Source: Frateuria hangzhouensis
GTDB taxonomy: Bacteria > Pseudomonadota > Gammaproteobacteria > Xanthomonadales > Rhodanobacteraceae
Reading direction: 5' to 3'
DNA length: 64,000 bases
NCBI RefSeq assembly: GCF_026410505.1
Contig: NZ_JAPMIU010000003.1
Location: forward strand, 124,001-188,000
Shown here: in pieces, positions 50,543 to 59,261 of the stretch
Numbering within the stretch: the stretch's first letter is position 1
Layout of the letters: every line of letters starts with the position of its first letter
Translations under genes and position numbers: made by a program
The notes under the pieces: generated by a model
What the model saw: the letters and a program-made list of their open reading frames with translations, nothing else
Database searches by the model: none
What the model was told of the DNA's origin: nothing

Positions 50543-51066
50543 GCCTGCGCTCCGGCGGCCCGCTTGATGGCGCGGCGCACGCGCGTCTGGCAGCCGCAGC
50601 GGCAGCGGTTGGGCAGCTTGTCGATGTCCTCGTCGGAGGCCTTGGGCTTGCGCGTGAGCAGGTCGATGCCGGCGATCAGCCAGCCGGCGGTGCAGTAGCC
50701 GCAGCCGATCGCGTCCTCGTCGATAAAGGCCTGCTGCAGCGGGTGCAGGCCGCCGTCGGCGCGGGCCAGGCCTTCGACCGTGGTGACGCGCGCATCGACC
50801 AGCTTGGCCATCGGCCATGTGATGGCCGGCACGGCCTTGCCGTTCACCAGCACCAGATCGTAGCCGTCCTTGCCCTGGGCGTCGCCGACCTTGGTGCCGG
50901 TCAGCCGCAGCACGTCGCGCAGGTACCACAGCAGCGGCATCAGGGGATCGCCGGTGTGCTTGAAACGCTCGCCGTTGACGATCAGGTCGATGCCCTCGCG
51001 CACCGGTTCCGGCGTGATGTCGCCGGTGGTGGCGGCGGGCAGGCCCTGGGCTTGCGCTTGCGGCAT
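50539..51066 (-). CDS. IorA-like iron-sulfur subunit lacking the first cluster's cysteines
   Basis: 175 residues. The overall pattern is the small 2Fe-2S subunit of the xanthine oxidase family. The C-terminal cluster motif is intact (GCGYCTAGW with Cys122 and Cys125; RCRCGC with Cys155 and Cys157). The N-terminal ferredoxin-like motif should read GxKxGC....CGAC; here it reads GTKVGDAQGKDGYDLVLVNG, with Asp62, Asp67 and Asp70 at the positions of the three cysteines, and no Cys for the fourth. It overlaps the large-subunit start by 4 bases, so the two are co-translated. No cytochrome c subunit gene is adjacent. Confidence 0.85.
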   Translation of the reverse strand: MPQAQAQGLPAATTGDITPEPVREGIDLIVNGERFKHTGDPLMPLLWYLRDVLRLTGTKVGDAQGKDGYDLVLVNGKAVPAITWPMAKLVDARVTTVEGLARADGGLHPLQQAFIDEDAIGCGYCTAGWLIAGIDLLTRKPKASDEDIDKLPNRCRCGCQTRVRRAIKRAAGAQA

Positions 51067-51171
51067 CGGGGCGTCTCCATGCGTGGGACGCCTATTGTGG
51101 CATCGCCCAGGTGATGAGGCAGCCGTCGGCAGGCGCGGTATTCAGCCGAGGGCAGCGGTGCGGCGTGCACC

Positions 51172-51250
51172 TGCAGGAGTCCCGTTGTGGGCGATGCTTT
51201 TTGCGGTGCCATCAGGCGCAAGGGCATCGCCCACAAGCGGGCTCCTGCAA
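51172..51250. repeat. Family B palindromic repeat (copy B8)
   Basis: TGCAGGAGTCCCGTTGTGGG and the inverse arm CCACAAGCGGGCTCCTGCA in the 218-base gap between the APC permease gene and the iron-sulfur subunit gene. Confidence 0.9.
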
Positions 51251-51284
51251 AAAACGTCGCACGAAGGGAGTTATTCGAGGTTCC

Positions 51285-52604
51285 CTACAGGGGATTTCGA
51301 ACCGACAGCCGCCGCCAGGCGTAATAGACCGGCACGCCGGCCAGCATGATCAGCACGCCGATGCCGGCGTTGCGCGGGTTGTCGCGCATGGTAGCCACCA
51401 CCACCGCGGCGGTGGCGGCGACGAACAGCAGCGGCAGCAGCGGGTAGCCGGGTACGCGGAAGACCACCGTGCCGGCATCGTGGCGGCGATACCAGAACAG
51501 CGTCGCCACGCCCACCGCGCAGGCCAGCCAGTCGCCGAAGGTGGCGTAGTCCAGCAGCGCGCCGTAGCTGCCCGACAGCGCCAGCACGATCGCCCAGCCG
51601 GCCAATGCGGCCAGCGCCACGTTGGGCGTGCGGTAGCGCGGGTGCAGGTGCGCCACGGCGCGGAAGAACAGGCCATCGGCGCCCATCACCTGCAGCACGC
51701 GCGCGCCGGCCACCAGCGTGATGTTGCAGAAGCCCAGCGTGGAAATGGCAATGCCCAGTGCCATCAGCCGCGCACCCACCGGGCCGAACATGCGGTCCAT
51801 CACCTCGGCCGCCGGCGCCGTGCTGGCGGCCAGCCCGTCGTGGCCGAGCACGGCCAGGTAGGCCAGGTTCACCAGCGCGTAGGCACCGATCACCAGCAGC
51901 ATGCCGATCACCAGCGCGCGCGGCAGGTTGCGTTGCGGCGCATCGACTTCGCCGGCCAGGTTGTTGAGGTAGGTAAAGCCCGAATAGGCGAACAGCACCG
52001 GCAGCGCCGCGCCCATGAAGCCCACGCCGGCGCGCGCCGGATCGGCCGCCAGCGCCGCCGGCGCATGCGCCCCGGCCAGGTACAGCCCGCACGCCACCAG
52101 CACCGACACGGCCAGCAGCTTGAGCAGCGCGAACAGGTTCTGCACCTGCGCGCCGAGCCTGAGCCCGAACAGATTGATCAGCGCCACGAACACCAGCGCG
52201 CCGACGGTCAGCGGCAGCGCCGCGGTCGCGGGCAGCGCGAAGGCCGCCACCGTATAGCTGGCGAAGATCGTGGCCACCGCCGCGGTCGAGCCGGAGTAGA
52301 TCACCAGCAGCATGGTCCAGCCGAACAGGAAGCCGGCCAGCGGCCCGAACGCTTCGCGCAGGTAGACGTAGATGCCGCCGGCTTGCGGCCGTCGCGCGCC
52401 GAGTTCGGCGTAGCACAGCGCGCCGATGAGCGTGAGCAGGCCCGCGCCGATCCACACCAGCAGCAGCGCCAGGCCCGACCCGGTGCGCTGCGCGGCGATG
52501 CCGGGGTTGAGGAAAATGCCGCCGCCGATGACGCCGCCGACCACGATCAGCGCGGCGTCCCAAGGGCCCAGGCTGCGCCGGTAGCCGTCTGTCTGGTTGC
52601 TCAT
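51285..52604 (-). CDS. APC-superfamily amino acid permease
   Basis: 439-residue inner-membrane transporter with about twelve hydrophobic segments. The first contains the substrate-loop glycines (LIVVGGVIGGGIFLNPG), and ELGARRPQAGGIYVYLREAF and AYSGFTYLNNLAGEVDAPQR are typical of LAT/APC-type exchangers. Substrate not deducible. The start at 52604 (MSNQTDGYRRSL) has AGGGGA upstream; the frame continues upstream without a better start. Confidence 0.9.
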   Translation of the reverse strand: MSNQTDGYRRSLGPWDAALIVVGGVIGGGIFLNPGIAAQRTGSGLALLLVWIGAGLLTLIGALCYAELGARRPQAGGIYVYLREAFGPLAGFLFGWTMLLVIYSGSTAAVATIFASYTVAAFALPATAALPLTVGALVFVALINLFGLRLGAQVQNLFALLKLLAVSVLVACGLYLAGAHAPAALAADPARAGVGFMGAALPVLFAYSGFTYLNNLAGEVDAPQRNLPRALVIGMLLVIGAYALVNLAYLAVLGHDGLAASTAPAAEVMDRMFGPVGARLMALGIAISTLGFCNITLVAGARVLQVMGADGLFFRAVAHLHPRYRTPNVALAALAGWAIVLALSGSYGALLDYATFGDWLACAVGVATLFWYRRHDAGTVVFRVPGYPLLPLLFVAATAAVVVATMRDNPRNAGIGVLIMLAGVPVYYAWRRLSVRNPL

Positions 52605-52718
52605 GCGTTGCCGGTCCCCTGGAAGAGGGCGGGAGCATCCCTGTTGCGCGCGGGTTGGGCAAGCGCCGCCGGCATCACCGTAGGTTATCTCGAAGAGCTC
52701 CCTCATCGTGCGACGCTT

Positions 52719-52818
52719 TTGTAGGAGCCCACTCCTGCAGTGGGTTCCCCGTAGGGTGGGCTTCAGCCCACCATGGCGGAACCGCTGCGCCAGAGCGGTG
52801 GGCTGAAGCCCACCCTAC
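52719..52818. repeat. Half family B repeat joined to a complete family A repeat (B9 + A7)
   Basis: A left arm of family B (TTGTAGGAGCCCACTCCTGC at 52719) is followed after 12 bases by a full family A element (GTAGGGTGGGCTTCAGCCCA at 52751 to CCCACCCTAC at 52818). The CTA at 52815-52817 of the right arm is the TAG stop of the phzF-like gene read on the other strand. This shows that the two families can insert next to each other. Confidence 0.9.
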
Positions 52819-53705
52819 GCGCCGGCGATATCGTCGAGCCTGAGTGTGCCGCGCACGCCGATGGCGCAGTGGCCGCCGATGGTGACCGTGCCGGAGCCCT
52901 GGTCCACGTTGACCTCCACGCGACCGTCCCGGCCCACTTCGCGGCCCTGGTTGGCGATATAGCGGCTGCCGTAATGCGCCAGGTTGCCGGTGTGGCGCAG
53001 CAGCGCGCCGATCGCCGCGTTGGCGCTGCCGGTGACCGGGTCTTCCGGGATGCCGTCGGCCGGGCAGAAGGCGCGCACCGCCATCGCCGCGTCACCGCCG
53101 GCTTCGGTGCCGAACACGCTCACGCCGACCGCGGCGTGCGCCTCACACAGCGCGGCGATGGCGGAAAGATCGGGCGCCAGCGTGCGCACCGCGGGCGCGG
53201 CGGCGAGGTCGCAGACGATCCACCGCGGTCCGTTGTCGATGGCGTGCACGGCGCCGGGGCGCAGGTCGAGCTTCAGCGCGCGGCCCAGCGCGGCGGCCAG
53301 CGCCTCGTCCACGGTTTCGATGCGCGCGGGCGGTGCCTGGACGTGGATGGCGCGCGTGGCCCCTTCGCCCTGCACGGTCACCGGCAGCAGCCCGGCGGCG
53401 CACTCCTGCACCAGTTCGCCTTTGAGCGGCACGCGGCCGGCCTCGATCGCCGCATAGGCGCTGCCGACGCTGGGATGCCCGGCAAACGGCAATTCCTGGC
53501 GTGGGGTGAAGATGCGCACGCGGTAGTCGGCATCCGGGCGCGTGGGGCGCAGCAGAAAGGTGGTTTCGGAGAGGTTGGTCCAGCGCGCGATGCGCTGCAT
53601 CGCCGGCCCGTCCAGCGCGTCGGCGCCGATCACCACGGCCAGCGGGTTGCCCTCGAGCAGGCGCGCGGCGAATACGTCCAGTTGCAGGAAGTCGAAGGTA
53701 GGCAT
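52815..53705 (-). CDS. PhzF-family isomerase/epimerase-like protein
   Basis: 296 residues. The N-terminus FLQLDVFAARLLEGNPLAVV, the catalytic-Glu region TNLSETTFLL, IFTPRQELPFAGHPSVGSAY and GIPEDPVTGSANAAIGALL are all diagnostic of the PhzF fold. Real PhzF acts in phenazine synthesis; most members in other organisms, including this one with no phz genes near, have unknown substrates. Its stop codon is supplied by a family A repeat arm. Confidence 0.93.
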   Translation of the reverse strand: MPTFDFLQLDVFAARLLEGNPLAVVIGADALDGPAMQRIARWTNLSETTFLLRPTRPDADYRVRIFTPRQELPFAGHPSVGSAYAAIEAGRVPLKGELVQECAAGLLPVTVQGEGATRAIHVQAPPARIETVDEALAAALGRALKLDLRPGAVHAIDNGPRWIVCDLAAAPAVRTLAPDLSAIAALCEAHAAVGVSVFGTEAGGDAAMAVRAFCPADGIPEDPVTGSANAAIGALLRHTGNLAHYGSRYIANQGREVGRDGRVEVNVDQGSGTVTIGGHCAIGVRGTLRLDDIAGA

Positions 53706-53844
53706 CGGTCGCAGGCTCGTGGAGGGCAGTGCGTGAGTGTAGGTGATCCCCTACAGCACGAACCCGTCCCGCAGCTTTAGAATGCGCGCCGCCCGGCACG
53801 CCCCGCCGGGTTCACACACAAGACAAAAAACAGGGATTCATCGC

Positions 53845-54477
53845 ATGAACAAGATTCTGACCGTCGCCCTCGGCGCGGCGTTGGCCGCTGCCTCCGCTTC
53901 GGCTGCCGCCGCCGGTTCCAACGGCGCGTTCTTCGTCAACGCCGGCGTGGGCCAGTCGCAGTACCACGTCGGCCACACCGACGGCCTGGGCTACAAGCTC
54001 GAAGACAAGGACACCGCCGTGGCGGCGCGCTTCGGCTACGCCTGGAAGCTCGGCAACGGCTTCGACCTGGGTGTCGAGGGCGGCTACGCCGACCTGGGCA
54101 AGCTGGTGGCCAAGGCCAACGACGGCGTCACGTTCGCCAAGTCCGACCTGAGCACCAAGGGCTGGCTGCTGGGCGGCAACGGCAAGTATCACTTCGAGAA
54201 GAACTGGTATCTGTCCGCGCGCGCCGGCTGGTACCACGCCGAGCAGAAGGCCCGGGCGTTCGTCGTCGACGTCGAAAGCGGCGAAACGCTGGGCTACGGC
54301 AGCGCCGACGCCGATGGCGACGGCTGGTACGGCGGCGTGGGCGTGGGCTACGACTTCGCGCCGAACTTCAGCATGGGCCTGAACTACGACAACTACCACG
54401 CCAAGGCCGAGACCGACGGCGTGACCGACGAAGGTAGTGTGGGCGTGTTCTCGCTCAGCGCGGAATTCCGCTTCTGA
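53845..54477 (+). CDS. Outer-membrane beta-barrel protein, small OmpA/OmpW-like
   Basis: 210 residues with a signal peptide (KILTVALGAALAAASASAAA) and alternating strands typical of an eight-stranded barrel (AFFVNAGVGQSQYHVG, DTAVAARFGYAWKLGN, WYLSARAGWYHAEQKA, GWYGGVGVGYDFAPNFSMGL). It ends in Phe-Arg-Phe, the usual outer-membrane C-terminal signal. Ligand or role unknown. A terminator follows 98 bases later. The ATG at 53845 is preferred over in-frame codons upstream that lack a leader. Confidence 0.88.
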   Translation: MNKILTVALGAALAAASASAAAAGSNGAFFVNAGVGQSQYHVGHTDGLGYKLEDKDTAVAARFGYAWKLGNGFDLGVEGGYADLGKLVAKANDGVTFAKSDLSTKGWLLGGNGKYHFEKNWYLSARAGWYHAEQKARAFVVDVESGETLGYGSADADGDGWYGGVGVGYDFAPNFSMGLNYDNYHAKAETDGVTDEGSVGVFSLSAEFRF

Positions 54478-54575
54478 TCGACCGGGGCGACGGCCGGCCC
54501 GTCGCCCCACCCACGTCGACACCTGGATGCTCAGCGCCTCATGCTTTTTCAGGACAGGCGCATCCGGGTTTCCCT

Positions 54576-54607
54576 GCAACGGCCGCCCAGCGCGGCCGTT
54601 GCTTTTT
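54576..54607 (+). terminator. Rho-independent terminator after the barrel gene
   Basis: GCAACGGCCGC (54576-54586) pairs with GCGGCCGTTGC (54592-54602), a perfect 11-base stem over CCAGC, followed by TTTTT. It is the best intrinsic terminator in the window. Confidence 0.93.
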
Positions 54608-54634
54608 GTCCGGTCCGGTCGGCTGCGGCACAAT
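54606..54634 (+). promoter_or_regulatory. Putative promoter of the fumarase gene
   Basis: TTGTCC at 54606-54611 and CACAAT at 54629-54634, spacing 17. It overlaps the T-run of the preceding terminator and lies 54 bases before the fumarase ATG. Confidence 0.5.
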
Positions 54635-54687
54635 AGCCGGCTTGTGTGCCGCGCAAGGCGGCGCTTTCGAAGCCAGACAAGCCGCCC

Positions 54688-56202
54688 ATGACCACCATCA
54701 AGCAAGACGACCTGATCCAGTCCGTTGCCGACGCGCTGCAGTACATCAGCTACTACCATCCGGTCGACTACATCCAGAGCCTCGCCGCCGCGTATGAGCG
54801 CGAGGAGTCGCCCGCCGCGCGCGATGCGATGGCGCAGATCCTGATCAATTCCCGCATGGCCGCCGAGGGCCATCGCCCGCTGTGCCAGGACACCGGCATC
54901 GTCACCGTGTTCCTGAAGGTGGGCATGAACGTGCGCTGGGACGCGACCCTGAGCCTGGAAGACATGGTCAACGAGGGCGTGCGCCGCGCCTACCTGCATC
55001 CGGACAACAAGCTGCGTGCCAGCGTGCTGGCCGACCCGGCCGGCAAGCGCAGCAACACCCGCGACAACACCCCGGCGGTGATCAACATGTCGATCGTGCC
55101 CGGTGACACGGTGGACGTGATCGTGGCGGCCAAGGGCGGCGGCTCGGAAGCCAAGAGCAAGTTCGTCATGCTCAACCCGTCCGACTCGATCGTCGACTGG
55201 GTGCTCAAGACCGTGCCGACCATGGGCGCCGGCTGGTGTCCGCCAGGCATGCTCGGCATCGGCATCGGCGGCACCGCCGAGAAGGCGATGCTGCTGGCGA
55301 AGGAATCGCTGATGGAGCACATCGACATCCAGGAGCTGATCGCGCGCGGGCCGTCCAGCCGTGTCGAGGAGCTGCGCATCGAGCTGTACGAAAGGGTCAA
55401 TGCATTAGGGATAGGCGCGCAGGGCCTGGGCGGCCTGACCACCGTGCTGGACGTCAAGATCAAGGACTACCCGACCCATGCGGCCAACCTGCCGGTGGCG
55501 ATGATCCCCAACTGCGCCGCCACCCGCCACGCGCACTTCGTGCTCGACGGCTCCGGCCCGGTGATGCTCGATCCGCCGTCGCTGGAACACTGGCCCAAGC
55601 TCACCTACGACGCCTCCAAGGGCCGGCGGGTGAACCTGGACGCCATCACCCGTGAGGAGGTGGCGAGCTGGAAGCCTGGCGAGGTGCTGCTGCTCAACGG
55701 CAAGCTGCTGACCGGTCGCGACGCCGCGCACAAACGCATCGTGGACATGTTGAACAAGGGCGAGCCGCTGCCGGTCGACTTCAAGGGGCGCTTCATCTAC
55801 TACGTCGGCCCGGTCGATCCGGTGCGCGACGAAGTGGTTGGCCCGGCTGGCCCCACCACCGCCACGCGCATGGACAAGTTCACCGACCAGGTGCTCGAAC
55901 AGACCGGCCTGCTGGGCATGGTCGGCAAGGCCGAGCGCGGTCCGGCGGCGATCGAGGCCATCAAGAAGCACCGTTCGGTCTACCTGATGGCCGTGGGCGG
56001 TGCCGCTTATCTCGTGTCCAAGGCGATCAGGGCTTCGCGCGTGGTCGGCTTTGCCGATCTCGGGATGGAGGCGATCTACGAGTTCGAGGTCAAGGACATG
56101 CCGGTGACGGTGGCGGTCGATTCCTCGGGCAGCTCGGTGCACCAGACCGGGCCGAAGGAATGGCAGGCGCGGATCGGCAAGATCCCCGTCCTTATCGAAT
56201 AA
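54688..56202 (+). CDS. fumA: Class I (iron-sulfur) fumarate hydratase
   Basis: Hydrates fumarate to malate in the TCA cycle with a 4Fe-4S cluster; 504 residues. Cluster cysteines are in RPLCQDTGIVTVF, GAGWCPPGMLGIGIGG and IPNCAATRHAHF. The C-terminal domain (GPAGPTTATRMDKFTDQVLE) completes the single-chain form. The start at 54688 (MTTIKQDDLIQ) is conserved. FumA or FumB cannot be told apart; the oxygen-labile enzyme suggests that another fumarase may exist elsewhere. Confidence 0.96.
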   Translation: MTTIKQDDLIQSVADALQYISYYHPVDYIQSLAAAYEREESPAARDAMAQILINSRMAAEGHRPLCQDTGIVTVFLKVGMNVRWDATLSLEDMVNEGVRRAYLHPDNKLRASVLADPAGKRSNTRDNTPAVINMSIVPGDTVDVIVAAKGGGSEAKSKFVMLNPSDSIVDWVLKTVPTMGAGWCPPGMLGIGIGGTAEKAMLLAKESLMEHIDIQELIARGPSSRVEELRIELYERVNALGIGAQGLGGLTTVLDVKIKDYPTHAANLPVAMIPNCAATRHAHFVLDGSGPVMLDPPSLEHWPKLTYDASKGRRVNLDAITREEVASWKPGEVLLLNGKLLTGRDAAHKRIVDMLNKGEPLPVDFKGRFIYYVGPVDPVRDEVVGPAGPTTATRMDKFTDQVLEQTGLLGMVGKAERGPAAIEAIKKHRSVYLMAVGGAAYLVSKAIRASRVVGFADLGMEAIYEFEVKDMPVTVAVDSSGSSVHQTGPKEWQARIGKIPVLIE

Positions 56203-56228
56203 AGCCGTGCGCGAAGCGCACCCCATCG

Positions 56229-56488
56229 CCTCCTCTCCCCTCCGGGGAGAGGATTGAGGTGAGGGGGACAAGGCTTGCCATAAACCGCTTTGCTTCCTCT
56301 CTCCTCCGGGGAGACCCGAGGTGAAGAGCCAAGACTCGCGAGAAGCCGCTCTGCTTCCTCTCCCCTCCGGGGAGAGGACCGAGGTGAGGGGCCAAGGCTT
56401 GCGGGGAGCCAGATCGGAGCGACGCCTGTAGCAAGGCCGAGGCAAGAGCGCCCCCACACCCCAACCCTCTCCCCGGGGGGAGAGGGGG
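56229..56488. repeat. Array of four family C repeats
   Basis: Between fumarase and lysC-lysA four degenerate units of CCTCTCCCCTCCGGGGAGAG with (G)AGGTGAGGGG occur at about 56229, 56295, 56356 and 56458, the last in reverse orientation. Units are about 60-100 bases apart and not identical, so this is not a CRISPR. The remaining 133 bases to the gene hold the operator-like palindrome and the leader. No gene was found. Confidence 0.88.
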
Positions 56489-56512
56489 CTGATCCGGTGC
56501 GCTTGTGGCAAT

Positions 56513-56530
56513 TGGATGTCTAAACGTCCA
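56513..56530. promoter_or_regulatory. Operator-like palindrome upstream of lysC-lysA
   Basis: TGGATGT and ACGTCCA are inverted with one mismatch over a CTAA centre. It also reads as two tandem 8-mers (GGATGTCT AAACGTCC), each 6 of 8 to the MetJ box AGACGTCT. It is 92 bases before the start codon, in an A/T-richer spot. Whether MetJ or another regulator binds is an inference. Confidence 0.35.
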
Positions 56531-56621
56531 TATATTGCCCTCAAAAAGCCATTGCATTCGCCGTACCGCAGCGCAACACTGGCGCGATCGCCTTTCTCGC
56601 CACCCCTGCAATGGAGCCCCC

Positions 56622-59255
56622 GTGACCCCGCAAAACCCCGCGCCGCCGCCGGCGGACGCGCCCGTTCCAGACAAGCCCTGGATCGTGATGAAGTTCGGCG
56701 GCACGTCCGTCGCGACGCTGCCGCGCTGGCAGAACATCCGTGAGCTGATCGCCGCCCGCCGCGCCGAGGGCGCCCGCGTGCTGGTGGTGGTGTCCGCGCT
56801 CACCGGCATCACCGACGCGCTCAAACAGCTTTGCGTCGAGGGCAACGGGGACAAACGCGGGGCGGCGGCCGGCGCCATCGCGCAACGCCACCACGACCTG
56901 CTCGGCCACATGCAGCTGCCGCTGCCGGACGCGCTCGCCGCGCATCTGGATGAGCTGGCGCGGCTCGCCGTCGCCGGTCCGGCGACGGCGGGCGAGCTGG
57001 CCTGGGCCGCGCAGGTGCAGTGCCATGGCGAGCTGATGTCCAGCACGCTGGGCGCGGCTTACCTAACCGCCAGCGGCCTGCCCACGCAATGGCTGGATGC
57101 GCGCCAATGCCTCTCCGCCGTCGCGCTGCCGAACCAGAACGAGCGCACGCGGGTGCTGTCGGCCACGGTCGAGGCGCGGCCCGATGCCGCGTTCGCGGCC
57201 CGGTTGGCCGCACTGGGCGAGGTGTTCATTACCCAGGGTTTCATCGCGCGGGACGAACAGAGCCGCACGGTGCTGCTCGGCCGCGGCGGCTCGGACACCT
57301 CCGCGGCGTATTTCGGTGCGCTGCTCAAGGCCCGGCGCGTCGAAATCTGGACCGATGTCGCCGGCATGTTCACCGCCAACCCGCGCCAGGTGCCTGGCGC
57401 GCGGCTGCTGTCGCGGCTCGATTACGAGGAAGCCCAGGAGATCGCCACCACCGGCGCCAAGGTGCTGCATCCGCGCTGCCTGTCGCCGCTGCGCGAGCCG
57501 CGCGTGCCGCTGCTGATCAAGGACACCAATCGGCCCGAGCTCGACGGCACGGTGATCGGCCCGGAGGTGCGCGAGCACGCGCCCAGCGTCAAGGCGATCA
57601 GCGCGCGCAAGGGGCTGACGCTGGTCTCGATGGAGTCGGTCGGCATGTGGCAGCAGGTCGGCTTCCTCGCCGACGTGTTCGCGCAGTTCAAGAAGCACGG
57701 CCTGTCGGTCGACCTGATCGGCTCGGCCGAGACCAACGTGACCGTGTCGCTGGATCCGACCGAGAACCTGCTCGATTCGGATGCGGTGGCGGCGCTGGCC
57801 ACCGACCTGGCCAAGGTCTGCCGGGTCAAGGTGATCGCGCCCTGCGCGGCGATCACCCTGGTCGGCCGTGGCATGCGCTCGATGCTGCACACGCTGTCCA
57901 ATGTCCTGGCGGAGTTCGGGCAATTGCGCGTGCACCTGATCTCGCAGTCGTCGAACAATTTGAACCTCACCTTCGTGGTCGACGAGACGGTGGTGGACGA
58001 GCTGCTGCCGCACCTGCACGACCTGCTGATTGCCGCCGGCGCCTTGCGCACCGACGACAGCGCGTTGTTCGGACCGAGCTGGCAGGCGCTGTACGGCAGT
58101 GGCGAGGCGGCGACGGCGCCTGCCGCCTGGTGGCGCGGCCCGGCCGAACGCGAACAGCTGCTGGCGCTGGCGCAGGAAGCCACCCCGCGCTACGTCTACC
58201 ACCTGCCCACGGTGCGCGCGCAGGCGCAGGCGATGCGCTCGCTGGGCGCGGTCGACCGCCTGCATTACGCGGTGAAGGCCAACACCCATCCGGCGATCCT
58301 GCGCGTACTGGCCGCCGAAGGCTTCGCCTTCGAATGCGTCTCGCCGGGCGAGCTGGAAACGGTGGCCGGCATCGTTCCGGCCGCCGCGCCGTTGCTGTTC
58401 ACGCCCAACTTCGCGCGCCGCGGCGATTACGCGAGAGCGCTGGCGACCCGCGCGACCATCACCCTGGATGCGCTGTTTCCGCTGGAGCATTGGGGCGAGC
58501 TGTTCCGCGGCCGCGAGATCGTGCTGCGGGTGGACCTGGGCCGTGGGCTGGGCCATCACGAGAAGGTGCGCACCGGCGGCAACGGCAGCAAGTTCGGCCT
58601 GCCGGTGGAACAACTGGACGCCTTCTTGCGCCTGGCCGACGCGCACCAGGCGACCGTGCGCGGCCTGCACGCGCACCTGGGCTCGGGCGTACTCGATCCG
58701 AAGCACTGGGGCGAGGTCCATGCGCAACTGGCGAGCCTGGCCGAGCGGATCGGCAGCGTGGCCTACCTCAACATCGGCGGCGGCCTGGGCGTGCCCTCGC
58801 ATCCCGGCGAGGCGCCGCTGGACATGGCGGAACTCGACCGCCTGCTGCGCGAGGTCAAGGCGGCGTACCCGCATTACCAGCTCTGGATGGAGCCGGGCCG
58901 CTACCTGGTGGCCGATGCCGGCGTGCTGCTGGCGCGGGTGACGCAGACCAAGGGCAAGGGCAACTTGCGCTACCTGGGCGTGGATGCGGGCATGGACAGC
59001 CTGATCCGTCCCGCCCTGTACGACGCCTGGCACGAGATCGTGAACCTCTCGCAACTGGAGGCGCCGGCGGAGGCGCTGTACCAGGTGGTCGGGCCGATCT
59101 GCGAGTCGGGCGACGTGCTGGGCACGGACCGCCGCCTGCCCGAAGCGCAGGAGGGTGACGTGATGCTGATCGCGCAGGCCGGGGCGTACGGCAAGGTGAT
59201 GGCGTCGCGCTACAACCTGCGCGAAGAGGCGGACGAGGTGATTCTGGTGGACTGA
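56622..59255 (+). CDS. Bifunctional aspartokinase / diaminopimelate decarboxylase
   Basis: A single 877-residue chain that carries the first and the last step of lysine synthesis. Residues 15-470 are an aspartokinase (IVMKFGGTSVATLPRWQNI, VLLGRGGSDTSAAYFGALL, YEEAQEIATTGAKVLHPRC) with two ACT domains (VSMESVGMWQQVGFLADVF, LISQSSNNLNLTFVVDETV). From about residue 495 follows a PLP decarboxylase with Lys552 in LHYAVKANTHP, GGGLGVPS and MEPGRYLVADAGVL; it ends SRYNLREEADEVILVD. The GTG at 56622 has GGAG 5 bases upstream. This fusion (often called LysA in Xanthomonas) is typical of Xanthomonadales. No lysine riboswitch was seen. Confidence 0.95.
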   Translation: MTPQNPAPPPADAPVPDKPWIVMKFGGTSVATLPRWQNIRELIAARRAEGARVLVVVSALTGITDALKQLCVEGNGDKRGAAAGAIAQRHHDLLGHMQLPLPDALAAHLDELARLAVAGPATAGELAWAAQVQCHGELMSSTLGAAYLTASGLPTQWLDARQCLSAVALPNQNERTRVLSATVEARPDAAFAARLAALGEVFITQGFIARDEQSRTVLLGRGGSDTSAAYFGALLKARRVEIWTDVAGMFTANPRQVPGARLLSRLDYEEAQEIATTGAKVLHPRCLSPLREPRVPLLIKDTNRPELDGTVIGPEVREHAPSVKAISARKGLTLVSMESVGMWQQVGFLADVFAQFKKHGLSVDLIGSAETNVTVSLDPTENLLDSDAVAALATDLAKVCRVKVIAPCAAITLVGRGMRSMLHTLSNVLAEFGQLRVHLISQSSNNLNLTFVVDETVVDELLPHLHDLLIAAGALRTDDSALFGPSWQALYGSGEAATAPAAWWRGPAEREQLLALAQEATPRYVYHLPTVRAQAQAMRSLGAVDRLHYAVKANTHPAILRVLAAEGFAFECVSPGELETVAGIVPAAAPLLFTPNFARRGDYARALATRATITLDALFPLEHWGELFRGREIVLRVDLGRGLGHHEKVRTGGNGSKFGLPVEQLDAFLRLADAHQATVRGLHAHLGSGVLDPKHWGEVHAQLASLAERIGSVAYLNIGGGLGVPSHPGEAPLDMAELDRLLREVKAAYPHYQLWMEPGRYLVADAGVLLARVTQTKGKGNLRYLGVDAGMDSLIRPALYDAWHEIVNLSQLEAPAEALYQVVGPICESGDVLGTDRRLPEAQEGDVMLIAQAGAYGKVMASRYNLREEADEVILVD

Positions 59256-59261
59256 GGCAAG

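Noticed and set aside
56203-56621. Lysine riboswitch before the lysC-lysA fusion
   Set aside because: The space is taken by family C repeats and a short leader; no lysine-box helices or expression-platform terminator can be drawn.
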